Of a stretch of 61,318 bases of DNA, positions 6,834 to 13,441 are shown piece after piece. Source of the DNA: a virus. Within the stretch, counting starts at the first letter, position 1. The number at the start of each line of letters is the position of its first letter. The notes under the pieces are model-generated. The model was not told the DNA's origin. It worked only from the letters and a program-made list of their open reading frames with translations, and made no database searches. The position numbers and the translations under genes were made by a program. The stretch spans positions 1 to 61,318 of the IMG/VR virus record IMGVR_UViG_3300047172_000034, one strand, 5' to 3'.

Positions 6834-7105
6834 AGAAATTTCTCCACTAGCCAATCCACCGTCTTGATGGAGTTCACCCATTCGGCCCTGTGGCCGAGAT
6901 CCTCCAAGCGCAATTGCTCGCGTTGCTGTGCTTGAGTGAGACGCTTACCTGGCCGTTTGACCTCGATCCATAACGTCTTGCCTTGCGGCAATCGCACGAC
7001 GCGATCGAACACCGCGCGTCGGCCAGGACTTTTGAACTTCAGACATTCATAGCCCGCTTCGCGGCATTGCTGACGCAGGTATTTTTCGATGCGCGATTCA
7101 CGCAT
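6827..7105 (-). CDS. VRR-NUC domain nuclease
   Basis: The protein is 92 residues from the ATG at 7105, whose first base is shared with the upstream stop (TAATG). It starts with RESRIEKYLRQQCREAGYEC, then has FKSPGRRAVFDRVV, LWIEVKRPG and LTQAQQREQLRLEDLGH. The DR..(11)..EVK arrangement is the PD-(D/E)xK active site of the VRR-NUC family, with a Gln in the helix. This stand-alone phage version is thought to act on branched DNA during replication or recombination. It sits in the usual context with SNF2 helicase and polymerase. Confidence 0.9.
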   Translation of the reverse strand: MRESRIEKYLRQQCREAGYECLKFKSPGRRAVFDRVVRLPQGKTLWIEVKRPGKRLTQAQQREQLRLEDLGHRAEWVNSIKTVDWLVEKFLC

Positions 7106-7341
7106 TACCAATAGTCCGGTCGTGATTCCGGATCTGAATCGTCGTCGATGTCGTCGCATTCCTCGACGCAGGCGACGTAGAGCTCATGCGACACGGAGCC
7201 GGGGCAGCGGTCGTAAAGCCACGCGACATAGCCGGGGTCGATGTCGGCGATCTGTTCAGGCGTGCGGCCTTTGTGTTTGCCGAATGTCAGCGGAATCGTG
7301 TCGGTCGGGTCGGTCGGGTCGGGCAGTTTTTCAAGCGTCAT
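7105..7341 (-). CDS. small protein with LTFGKHKG motif (exonuclease X C-terminal / DUF3820-like)
   Basis: The protein is 78 residues. The central region LTFGKHKGRTPEQIADIDPG followed by YVAWL matches the short module found at the C-terminus of RNase T/exonuclease X-like proteins and in DUF3820 proteins. The N-terminus holds a PTDPTD repeat produced by a short DNA tandem (GGTCGGTCG). The C-terminus is strongly acidic. It overlaps the polymerase stop by ATGA. It may be an accessory of the polymerase or nuclease; its exact role is unknown. Confidence 0.75.
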   Translation of the reverse strand: MTLEKLPDPTDPTDTIPLTFGKHKGRTPEQIADIDPGYVAWLYDRCPGSVSHELYVACVEECDDIDDDSDPESRPDYW

Positions 7342-9368
7342 TTCCTGTACCTGTATGTTTCAAACCCTTTAGCCGCGAGCGGCAGCCCCGGCGCCCAATG
7401 CACCGGCATCGACATGAGTTCGGCGAGCCCGCTGGCGCTGAAATCCTCGGTGTCCGGCGTCTCGGCCATGATTTCGTCGTGCACGGTGAGTACGATCGGA
7501 TAGTCGGCTTTGTCGGCGCGCAGCATGCCAACGCCCATGACGTCACGGCTCGAGGCCTGTGTAAGATTTTCGGCCAGCTTTCCGCCGTAGGTGGCCGTGC
7601 GGCTGAACTTTTTCGTGTACGGATTCATGCCGAGATAGGTGATCGAATTCTTGCCGCCGTTGCCTTTGCAGGTCTCGCATTCGATTTTCTCGACATAAAT
7701 TTCGTCTTCATGAGTTTCCAGCGACTCCAAATACCCTTTGCCTTTGCAGTCACGGCATTTCATGAACTTGATGGCAGGCGAGGGGTAGGACAGGAATCGC
7801 CCGGAGGGCAATTCGACGCGCATCCATTTGGCGACTCGATCGAAGCGAACGCGACCCACCTCGATACTTGCCGTCGGGTCGTTGATCACTTGGCGCGCTG
7901 CGGTGTCGCACGCGTACCAAAAAACGACGGTGGCCGGATGCGCCTTGCGCCAGGCCTTCACCAATTCTATGATGCGTTTGATATCAAGCTCGACCCCATA
8001 GGCAGCGGCCATGACGCTGAACGCGCCGACTGCCCCCTGGTAACCTAAAGCAAGCTCCATCACCTTGCCGATCTGACGCATTTCGTCGGTCACCTTCTCC
8101 AAAGCGACGCCGAACGCGCGGTGATAGGCCAGCACGTACATATCGGGCCCGACGCCTCGATCAAATGCGGCATAGGCATCGAGCTTCCATTGTTCGCCGG
8201 CAAGGAAGGCGAGCTTGCGGCCTTCTATGTTGGATAGATCCGCGACGCACAGCTTATGGCCGGGCTTGGCTATGATCAGCCCGCGCAAAGCAGAACTGGC
8301 ATGCGCCATGATGTCCGGCAGCACAAGCCGCGCGATGCCGGCCTTGACCGCCTCGATAAAGAATTCGACGGCTTTCTGATTCATTGTCGGCCGTGGGAAG
8401 TTCTGCGGCTGAATGATGCGACCGCCCCATCGTTGCGTCCGGTAAGCCGCGGCGAACTGAAGCGCGCCGCGAATGCGGCCATCGGCATTCACCGACTTCA
8501 ACGCAGTCTTGTATTTCGCCGTGCTGGTGGTCACGGTCGCAAGCCGATTGACGATTAGCTCGCGAACCGGGTCGGGCAAATCCTGATCCTCGAGCCGCCG
8601 TTCGAGCGTTGCCGCCTGCATGTCCGGTAGATCCACGCCGTAGAACGCAAGCAAATAGGCGAGCAATAAATCGCGCTGAGTCGCCGATCGGACTTCGCCG
8701 AACGTCAATTCGCTGGTGGACGCATCAAGCACTCTTTTCTCGGCCGCGATGCACTCAAGCGCTGCTTTGGCGAGTTCGACGTCGATTTCAAAGCCGCGAT
8801 CATTGATCCGCTGATCGAGAAGCCACAACAGGCGCTCGGTCGGCGTCTCACTCCAGCGCGGTATCTTCTTGTAGAGCGTGCGCATGCCGGCGACGTCGAT
8901 GCCGGCGTAACGACGGAATGCTCCCCACTCAATCGGGTGCGTTTCGCGCGTAGCGCGGCGTCCGTCTTTGTCCGGTTTGCAAAATAATTGGATCAGCCGG
9001 CGTCCGTCTTTATCCTTGGCTTGATGGATCGGCAAGCGAAAAATTTCGGATAGTTTGCCTTGCCCGCCGGGCAACCCGTGCGATAACGCAAGCACCATTG
9101 TGTCGCGAATCTTCTCCGGCGGAATGGCGATGCCATGCGCCACTCGAAGCACCGTGCGGTCGAAAAACGAATTCTGAATGACGATCTCCCGCGCGTCGCC
9201 AATCATCTGCGGGACATATTTTTCTATGTCGCAAAATTCATGCACGCGCACCGGCGAATCGTCCTGCGCTTCTTGCAGCAACATCACTTCTGCTTGAGAG
9301 GCGTATTCGTAAGTGCCGTTCTTCATCGGCACCGGCGAATATGTCTCAGTATCAAGATAGAGAATCAT
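7338..9368 (-). CDS. family A DNA polymerase (phage DNA polymerase I type)
   Basis: The 676-residue protein starts MILYLDTETYS, so the 3'-5' exonuclease motif I (D6-E8) lies at the very N-terminus, and I chose this start for that reason. Polymerase motif A is VADLSNIEGRKLAFLAGE (Asp377), motif B is RQIGKVMELALGYQGAVGAF, and motif C is TVHDEIM (His630-Asp631). Between B and C is an insertion with two CxxCxGxG knuckles (Cys538/541 and Cys564/567), like the DnaJ zinc centre. It is the replicative polymerase of the element. A small hairpin (9383-9400) sits just upstream of the start. Confidence 0.95.
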   Translation of the reverse strand: MILYLDTETYSPVPMKNGTYEYASQAEVMLLQEAQDDSPVRVHEFCDIEKYVPQMIGDAREIVIQNSFFDRTVLRVAHGIAIPPEKIRDTMVLALSHGLPGGQGKLSEIFRLPIHQAKDKDGRRLIQLFCKPDKDGRRATRETHPIEWGAFRRYAGIDVAGMRTLYKKIPRWSETPTERLLWLLDQRINDRGFEIDVELAKAALECIAAEKRVLDASTSELTFGEVRSATQRDLLLAYLLAFYGVDLPDMQAATLERRLEDQDLPDPVRELIVNRLATVTTSTAKYKTALKSVNADGRIRGALQFAAAYRTQRWGGRIIQPQNFPRPTMNQKAVEFFIEAVKAGIARLVLPDIMAHASSALRGLIIAKPGHKLCVADLSNIEGRKLAFLAGEQWKLDAYAAFDRGVGPDMYVLAYHRAFGVALEKVTDEMRQIGKVMELALGYQGAVGAFSVMAAAYGVELDIKRIIELVKAWRKAHPATVVFWYACDTAARQVINDPTASIEVGRVRFDRVAKWMRVELPSGRFLSYPSPAIKFMKCRDCKGKGYLESLETHEDEIYVEKIECETCKGNGGKNSITYLGMNPYTKKFSRTATYGGKLAENLTQASSRDVMGVGMLRADKADYPIVLTVHDEIMAETPDTEDFSASGLAELMSMPVHWAPGLPLAAKGFETYRYRK

Positions 9369-9382
9369 AGGGCGCCGAGCCG

Positions 9383-9400
9383 CCGGGCATCTGTGCCCGG
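9383..9400 (-). promoter_or_regulatory. hairpin in the leader of the polymerase gene
   Basis: CCGGGCA at 9383-9389 pairs with TGCCCGG at 9394-9400 around a 4-nt loop, ending 15 bp before the polymerase ATG. It lies where a ribosome-binding site is expected, and no clear site is visible. It could temper translation; this is inference. Confidence 0.4.
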
Positions 9401-9436
9401 CAGTCGATGCAAGCCGCTGAATTCGGCGGCGCGCAT

Positions 9437-9994
9437 TTAGGCAAAATCTTCGGCTTCGTTCTGAACGCTGATATCCTCCCACTCATCGGGGCTGACCGGC
9501 GTGCTGCCGCTAAATCTATCCGAAAGCCTTCGGAATTGGACCCAACGGATAGCGGCGCCGATGCCTTTGCTCAAGTTATCGTAGGCATAGATCTGGATGC
9601 TCGCGTCCACGAAGTCGCCGCCTTTGACCTTGTCGACCTCGGGTCCGATCACCTGGCCGCGCTCGTCGATCACAAACGGCTTGCCTTTGTCCGCGCTGGT
9701 TCGCGCCGAAAGCATCAAATTCCCCGGGAAGCCCTCGTATTCCTTGGTGTCGCCGCTGCGCAGGCAGATTTTGTTCTGCGGCTCCGCGAACTTACGAACG
9801 TTGGGCCATTTGTCTTTGAAAAAAGTGTTGCCGGCCTCTTCGACGCGCGCCTCGACGACGGGAAGATCCGGATGGCCGGGCGGCGCGAGGAAAATGCAGG
9901 AATAGGCGGGCTTCGCCGCGGGATCGGTGGCGAGCCGTTCCGGCACATGCAGCACCGGAAAGGCGATGCGCCAATTCGTCAGTTTTACGATCAT
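9437..9994 (-). CDS. DUF2815 protein, probable single-stranded DNA-binding protein
   Basis: The 185-residue protein from the ATG at 9994 starts MIVKLTNWRIAFPVLHVPER. It contains AYSCIFLAP, the motif LRSGDTKEYEGFPGNLML, and an acidic C-terminus (EDISVQNEAEDFA) like the tails of single-stranded DNA-binding proteins. DUF2815 proteins accompany family A polymerases and DUF2800 nucleases in many phages and are thought to bind single-stranded DNA. The start overlaps the upstream small gene (ATGA). Sixty-eight bp separate it from the polymerase. Confidence 0.88.
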   Translation of the reverse strand: MIVKLTNWRIAFPVLHVPERLATDPAAKPAYSCIFLAPPGHPDLPVVEARVEEAGNTFFKDKWPNVRKFAEPQNKICLRSGDTKEYEGFPGNLMLSARTSADKGKPFVIDERGQVIGPEVDKVKGGDFVDASIQIYAYDNLSKGIGAAIRWVQFRRLSDRFSGSTPVSPDEWEDISVQNEAEDFA

Positions 9995-10188
9995 CGATGT
10001 TTCTCCTTCAGATTGAAATATTCCGGATAGAGCCGGACGACTCGTGCGTGGGCGGAACTCAACACGGTGTCGACCATGTGAAGATCCTCGGGGCACTGGC
10101 TGTAGCGAAACGTCCGCGCGGTGGCGGCCGCTTGCTTCAGAATTTGTTGAGCGCGCCAGGGGAGGCGACCGTTGAATTGGCTATTCAT
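9991..10188 (-). CDS. small hypothetical protein
   Basis: This 65-residue basic protein contains MNSQFNGRLPWRAQQILKQA and later RVVRLYPEYFNLKEKHR. It is sandwiched between the DUF2815 and DUF2800 genes with 4-bp overlaps on both sides, which argues that it is expressed. No domain is recognised. Confidence 0.65.
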   Translation of the reverse strand: MNSQFNGRLPWRAQQILKQAAATARTFRYSQCPEDLHMVDTVLSSAHARVVRLYPEYFNLKEKHR

Positions 10189-11381
10189 GCGAATTGTTCA
10201 TGCGCCGGTTCCGCTTGCTCGATCGGCTTGAATTCACTGGCGATCGAATGCGCTGGGCGCTTATCGGACTCCGGCGCGACTGACATTGAGCCTTCGGAGC
10301 GCGTGATCAGTTTTTGCGCCTTAGCCCATAGGCGAGGCTTTGCCTTCAGCAACTTTTCCGCGGCCGCCGGACTGATCAATTCGAACTTATATCGCTGCTC
10401 CTTTTTGAGCCGTGCCGCGGCGAGAACCTTGTCAGCTTCGGCCTCGTCGCTCCATTCCCGGTTGCCCTGGCGACCTTGGACCAACTTCCATCCAGGAACG
10501 GCCACGCCTGCGACTAGCTGGCGATGCACCTCCGCGCGCACGGCCTTGATCCAATGCTCGACGAATGCCGTCTGCGACATCGCGGCGCCAAGCACCTCGG
10601 CATCGACGACCGGAATCGGCTCGCCGTTCTCGTCCACATCGATGCGCGACCATTCGGCACGCATGGACTCGGTCACATTGTCGCGCGCCGCTTGACAAAA
10701 TGGTAAAGCCTTGCACCAGCGGCATTGCTTTTCGCCCGGCGTGGCAAACTCCTGAAGATTGGCCGGCTGGGTCTCTGCGAGATACAAAGCCTTTTCGGCC
10801 GCGGCCTTCGCACGTTCGCCGAACGCCAATAAATCGGGAATCGAAACCGGGTACTCGCTGATGCCGCCCTTGCGCGGCTGATCGATGATCACGCGCCCAC
10901 TGCTCCAACTTTGCGCGAAGCGCCGCTCAAGGTAAGCACCTAGCAAATAGAGCATTCCCTGCTCATTTTCATAGGCGTCAACCTGCACGCCCATGCCGTA
11001 CTTCAGGTCGATCGCCACGAGCTCGTGGCCGGAGAGAATGACGTCGGCGGTGCCGTAGCAGTGCGGCACCAATTCGCGGCAATCCACGCGCTGTTCGACC
11101 TCGATCTGATCGAAACCGAGACCCATGGTTTTCGCCAAGGCCAATACGCGCCCGACGTAGCCTTGAATATGCTCGACCATGTCGGGTGGCGGGATGAACT
11201 CATCATCGTGCATGTAAATGCCCTGGGACAGTAGATCGCTGGCGAGCGTATGGGCCCGCGTCCCCTCGATCGAATGTGCGCTGTCGGTGTCGGGCAAACC
11301 TTGCTCGAGCGCATGCGACGCCGCGCAGTGCATCCAACGATGCGCCGAAGACGGAGCGAGCGGGGCGTGCTTCCCGCTCAC
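10185..11381 (-). CDS. DUF2800 protein, RecB/Cas4-like PD-(D/E)xK nuclease
   Basis: The 398-residue protein starts with HAPLAPSSAHRWMHCAAS, has EGTRAH, then GTADVIL...LVAIDLKYGMG (Asp, Asp and Lys of the nuclease core) and YENEQGMLYLLGAYLE (the QhxxY-like helix). A Cys cluster CRWCKALPFCQA closes the domain, and with Cys19 it may form the iron-sulfur site of Cas4/AddB-type nucleases. Residues 290-398 form an extra C-terminal region with LIKAVRAEVHRQLVAG. It is likely the recombination or replication exonuclease working with the DUF2815 protein. Confidence 0.9.
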   Translation of the reverse strand: MSGKHAPLAPSSAHRWMHCAASHALEQGLPDTDSAHSIEGTRAHTLASDLLSQGIYMHDDEFIPPPDMVEHIQGYVGRVLALAKTMGLGFDQIEVEQRVDCRELVPHCYGTADVILSGHELVAIDLKYGMGVQVDAYENEQGMLYLLGAYLERRFAQSWSSGRVIIDQPRKGGISEYPVSIPDLLAFGERAKAAAEKALYLAETQPANLQEFATPGEKQCRWCKALPFCQAARDNVTESMRAEWSRIDVDENGEPIPVVDAEVLGAAMSQTAFVEHWIKAVRAEVHRQLVAGVAVPGWKLVQGRQGNREWSDEAEADKVLAAARLKKEQRYKFELISPAAAEKLLKAKPRLWAKAQKLITRSEGSMSVAPESDKRPAHSIASEFKPIEQAEPAHEQFA

Positions 11382-11845
11382 GCCAGTGCCGTTTGAACTT
11401 CCAGATAGAAGTTCGCTAGGGTTGCCGGTTGATCCTTGATCTCAAGCGCGGTCGAAATCTGGAACCGCTGCAGGATGCCGATCAAGGCCTCTTTGTTCTT
11501 TTTGGCGAGCTTCAGCACGGCCGCCTTGACCGTGTCGTATTCGAGCGGGTTGGCGACCGTCGCTTCGGCCGACTTTTCGGCGGGTTTCGTTTCCGCAACG
11601 GGTTTCGCCGTGCCCGCGACTTTCGCCGGCGCCGCTTCTTTCTTGGCCGAAATATCGTCGGTGGCACCGAGCGGCGAAAAACGCGCCTCGGCGTACCACT
11701 TTGCCTCGGGATGCCCGGTGGCCTCGATCGAAAGCGGTTGAATTTGAATGCACGGGGCCTCGTGCAAGTATTCGGCGCGGCCGATTACGGTGCCCTGAAA
11801 TGCGGTAAGACTGTCTTTTACCTTGCTGCCTAGCTCGATCGTCAT
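11378..11845 (-). CDS. hypothetical protein with beta-rich N-terminus and Ala/Lys linker
   Basis: The protein is 155 residues. Residues 1-55 (GSKVKDSLTAFQGTVIGRAE, then RFSPL) resemble the small beta-barrel domains of phage proteins whose consensus is a modified KOW-like turn. A low-complexity Lys/Ala/Pro linker (60-95) follows, then a helical C-terminal domain (KAAVLKLAKKNKEALIGILQ). It overlaps the DUF2800 gene by 4 bp. It is probably a replication accessory protein of unknown role. Confidence 0.65.
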   Translation of the reverse strand: MTIELGSKVKDSLTAFQGTVIGRAEYLHEAPCIQIQPLSIEATGHPEAKWYAEARFSPLGATDDISAKKEAAPAKVAGTAKPVAETKPAEKSAEATVANPLEYDTVKAAVLKLAKKNKEALIGILQRFQISTALEIKDQPATLANFYLEVQTALA

Positions 11846-11848
11846 TGC

Positions 11849-12148
11849 TCAATGCTCCTGCGTGGTGGTTGCGCTCTGGCGGCGCAGATAGTGAGGGATG
11901 AAAAATTCGGGCGGACGCTTGCGGTACTCCAATGTCACGATCGGCGTGGGGCCGCTGGTCTCCACGTGGAGCGAAGCGGCTAAGTCCGGATTCTCGTTCA
12001 GTTTGCGCATTGTCGCGGCAATCTCGCCCAGCGTGATGTGCGACTCCAAATCCAATGAGGCGACGAGAATGTTCGCCAATTCCGGATTATCCCGGTCCGC
12101 GATGCTCGGCCAACTCTCGACCAGTGCCTCCAATGTGCGTGCGGTCAT
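11849..12148 (-). CDS. hypothetical protein, first gene of the main leftward operon
   Basis: The protein is 99 residues from the ATG at 12148, preceded by GGAG. An upstream in-frame extension would run through the promoter and operator, so it is rejected. It contains LEALVESWPSIADRDNPELA and a terminal positive segment with RKRPPEFFIPHYLRR. No family is recognised. Its position immediately downstream of the repressible promoter at 12194-12222 makes it the first early gene expressed leftward. Confidence 0.65.
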   Translation of the reverse strand: MTARTLEALVESWPSIADRDNPELANILVASLDLESHITLGEIAATMRKLNENPDLAASLHVETSGPTPIVTLEYRKRPPEFFIPHYLRRQSATTTQEH

Positions 12149-12193
12149 CGTCGCTCCTATGCGTTTTGTAATATGTTCCGTGTTCGGCAAAAC

Positions 12194-12222
12194 TTTTACC
12201 AAAAGGTCACGCGACGTGTCAA
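12194..12222 (-). promoter_or_regulatory. major leftward early promoter (PL-like) with operator on the -10 box
   Basis: On the minus strand a consensus TTGACA (12222-12217) is followed after 17 bp by GTAAAA (12199-12194). The operator TTACCAAAAGGTCA at 12196-12209 covers the -10. It drives the replication operon from 12148 leftward. The terminator at 12244-12269 isolates it from the immunity operon upstream. Confidence 0.75.
12196..12209. promoter_or_regulatory. operator TTACCAAAAGGTCA (one mismatch)
   Basis: Nine of ten half-site positions match the TTACC/GGTAA palindrome, and it overlaps the -10 box of the leftward early promoter. Occupancy by the repressor would silence replication genes in the lysogen. 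Confidence 0.7.
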
Positions 12223-12243
12223 GAAGATAATGCAACGCGCAAT

Positions 12244-12269
12244 AAAAAAGGCGCACTTAACGTGCGCCT
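12244..12269 (-). terminator. factor-independent terminator of the immunity operon
   Basis: AGGCGCAC at 12249-12256 pairs with GTGCGCCT at 12262-12269 (5-nt loop). On the minus strand the stem is followed by six T. It ends leftward transcripts of the repressor and small membrane gene. Confidence 0.85.
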
Positions 12270-12295
12270 CTTTTCCGTCATCGCTTTAAACCGCT

Positions 12296-12487
12296 CTAGC
12301 GCCCCAAGGTCACCCAGAAGTGGTAGCAGATGGCGATATTCGCCAAAAGAATCGTCGTCAATAGTACGCCGATCACATACAGCAACGTCCTGAGTTCGCT
12401 GTATGCCGGTCGCAGCGGCTTTCCCGTCCTCAATGCGTAGACAATCCGAGCCTTCACAAGATCTTCGTCCGGTAAGGTTGCCGACAT
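12296..12487 (-). CDS. small membrane protein downstream of the repressor
   Basis: This 63-residue protein starts with the ATG at 12487 behind a GAGGGAG ribosome-binding site. A cytoplasmic N-terminus (DEDLVKARIVYALRTGKPLR) is followed by one membrane span LLYVIGVLLTTILLANIAI. It lies 19 bp after the repressor stop and before a strong terminator, so it is co-transcribed with the repressor and likely made in the lysogen. A role in superinfection exclusion is a guess based only on position and topology. Confidence 0.65.
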   Translation of the reverse strand: MSATLPDEDLVKARIVYALRTGKPLRPAYSELRTLLYVIGVLLTTILLANIAICYHFWVTLGR

Positions 12488-12506
12488 TTTGATCTGCCAC
12501 TCCCTC

Positions 12507-12986
12507 TCATTTCGCCATTCGAACTAGCCCCTGCACCAGGTCTCGATCCACCTTGCCATCCTTCAACGCGTGGAAAAAAACCAGTGCGATCAATTGAACA
12601 AGTTTTTCCTCGTTGATAGATGAACCTTTTATTTCAGTAGTGACAACGGCGCTTACTTCAGCTAAGAGCGCGTTGTCAATACTGGGACGCGCTTCACGTT
12701 TTTCGAAATCCGTGTCGAACCAACCTGTGTTAAGGCCCAGCTTTTTCTCCCACGCGCGCGCCGATCGCTCGCCCCAGGTGCGTGCCCTAGTCATGATGTG
12801 CGAAAGCCGCGATTCGCTCACGTTGAGACGCTTGGCTAGAATGCGCGCGCCGCCGTACTCTTCGATCAGCCGACGCAGATTGCGGCGCCTAATCTCGTTT
12901 ATCAGATCGTCCGGTTTAGCCGATACGGTCATATGCTGTACCCAGTTGTTTCGAGCGTCCTCCTGTCGCTGATCGTTGTCCTTCAT
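12507..12986 (-). CDS. CI-like repressor with HTH domain and no peptidase domain
   Basis: The protein is 159 residues. After an N-terminal extension of about 25 residues comes DDLINEIRRRNLRRLIEEYG, then GARILAKRLNVSESRLSHIM, a helix-turn-helix, then WGERSARAWEKKLGLNTGWFD, the usual end of phage CI/Cro-type DNA-binding domains. The C-terminal 60 residues (SAVVTTEIKGSSINEEKLVQ, then LIALVFFHALKDGK) are helical and probably mediate dimerisation. No S24 autoprotease motif is present, so induction cannot use LexA-type cleavage. It is divergent from the Cro-like gene with operators on both sides, hence probably the immunity repressor. Confidence 0.85.
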   Translation of the reverse strand: MKDNDQRQEDARNNWVQHMTVSAKPDDLINEIRRRNLRRLIEEYGGARILAKRLNVSESRLSHIMTRARTWGERSARAWEKKLGLNTGWFDTDFEKREARPSIDNALLAEVSAVVTTEIKGSSINEEKLVQLIALVFFHALKDGKVDRDLVQGLVRMAK

Positions 12987-13014
12987 GCCTAGCCCCCTGC
13001 TTCACGGTGATAAT

Positions 13015-13028
13015 TTACCTGAAGGTAA
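13015..13028. promoter_or_regulatory. operator TTACCTGAAGGTAA upstream of the repressor gene
   Basis: This full palindromic half-site pair lies 29 bp upstream of the repressor ATG, on its promoter side. The -10-like AAATTAT on the minus strand overlaps it. It would allow autoregulation of the repressor. Confidence 0.75.
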
Positions 13029-13144
13029 CACTCGACGCCAGAAAAGTTATGTGCGGCGGCGTACATAGGCCAAAACAAATCTTTGCGTTCCGGCGTTTGT
13101 GTCGCGAAGCGGCGACGCGTTCTCACCGCGGTCGTTTGAATAAG

Positions 13145-13173
13145 TTGCATGAAGTAGTTACCAATTGGTAAAG
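13145..13173 (+). promoter_or_regulatory. rightward early promoter (PR-like), weak match
   Basis: TTGCAT (13145-13150), 17 bp, then GTAAAG (13168-13173) reproduces the geometry of the other operator-covered promoters. The boxes are weak matches, so the call rests on that geometry and on the downstream Cro-like gene. Confidence 0.45.
13158..13171. promoter_or_regulatory. operator TTACCAATTGGTAA upstream of the cro-like gene
   Basis: This perfectly symmetric 14-bp palindrome ends 12 bp before the ATG of the Cro-like gene, overlapping its promoter -10 region and leader. It is the most symmetric copy in the window. Confidence 0.8.
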
Positions 13174-13183
13174 TCCCCGGCCC

Positions 13184-13441
13184 ATGAAGAGACAAATCAA
13201 CGCCTGGATGGGGCAAGCCACCACCCAACAAAAGGCCGCATTGGCGCGGCTCGCCGGCACCTCCGTCGGCTATCTTTACCATCTTGCCGCGGGCCGCAAG
13301 ATCGCCGGGCCGGAGCTCGCCGAGAAAATCGCCAACGCGTCAAAAGCCAAACAATTCGAGGGCTTACCGAAACTTCTCAAGGAAAATATCTGCCCGGCTT
13401 GCGCCGGGTGCGACTTTGTGAAGCGCGCCACCGGCGCATGA
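13184..13441 (+). CDS. Cro-like HTH transcriptional regulator
   Basis: The 85-residue protein starts MKRQINAWMGQATTQQKAAL. The helix-turn-helix ARLAGTSVGYLYHLAAGRKI is followed by GPELAEKIANAS, the pattern of Cro/YdaS-type proteins. The C-terminus carries CPACAGC, a possible metal site. It is transcribed divergently from the repressor behind a symmetric operator and overlaps the primase-helicase start (ATGA). It is therefore the probable Cro equivalent that commits to lytic growth. Confidence 0.85.
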   Translation: MKRQINAWMGQATTQQKAALARLAGTSVGYLYHLAAGRKIAGPELAEKIANASKAKQFEGLPKLLKENICPACAGCDFVKRATGA

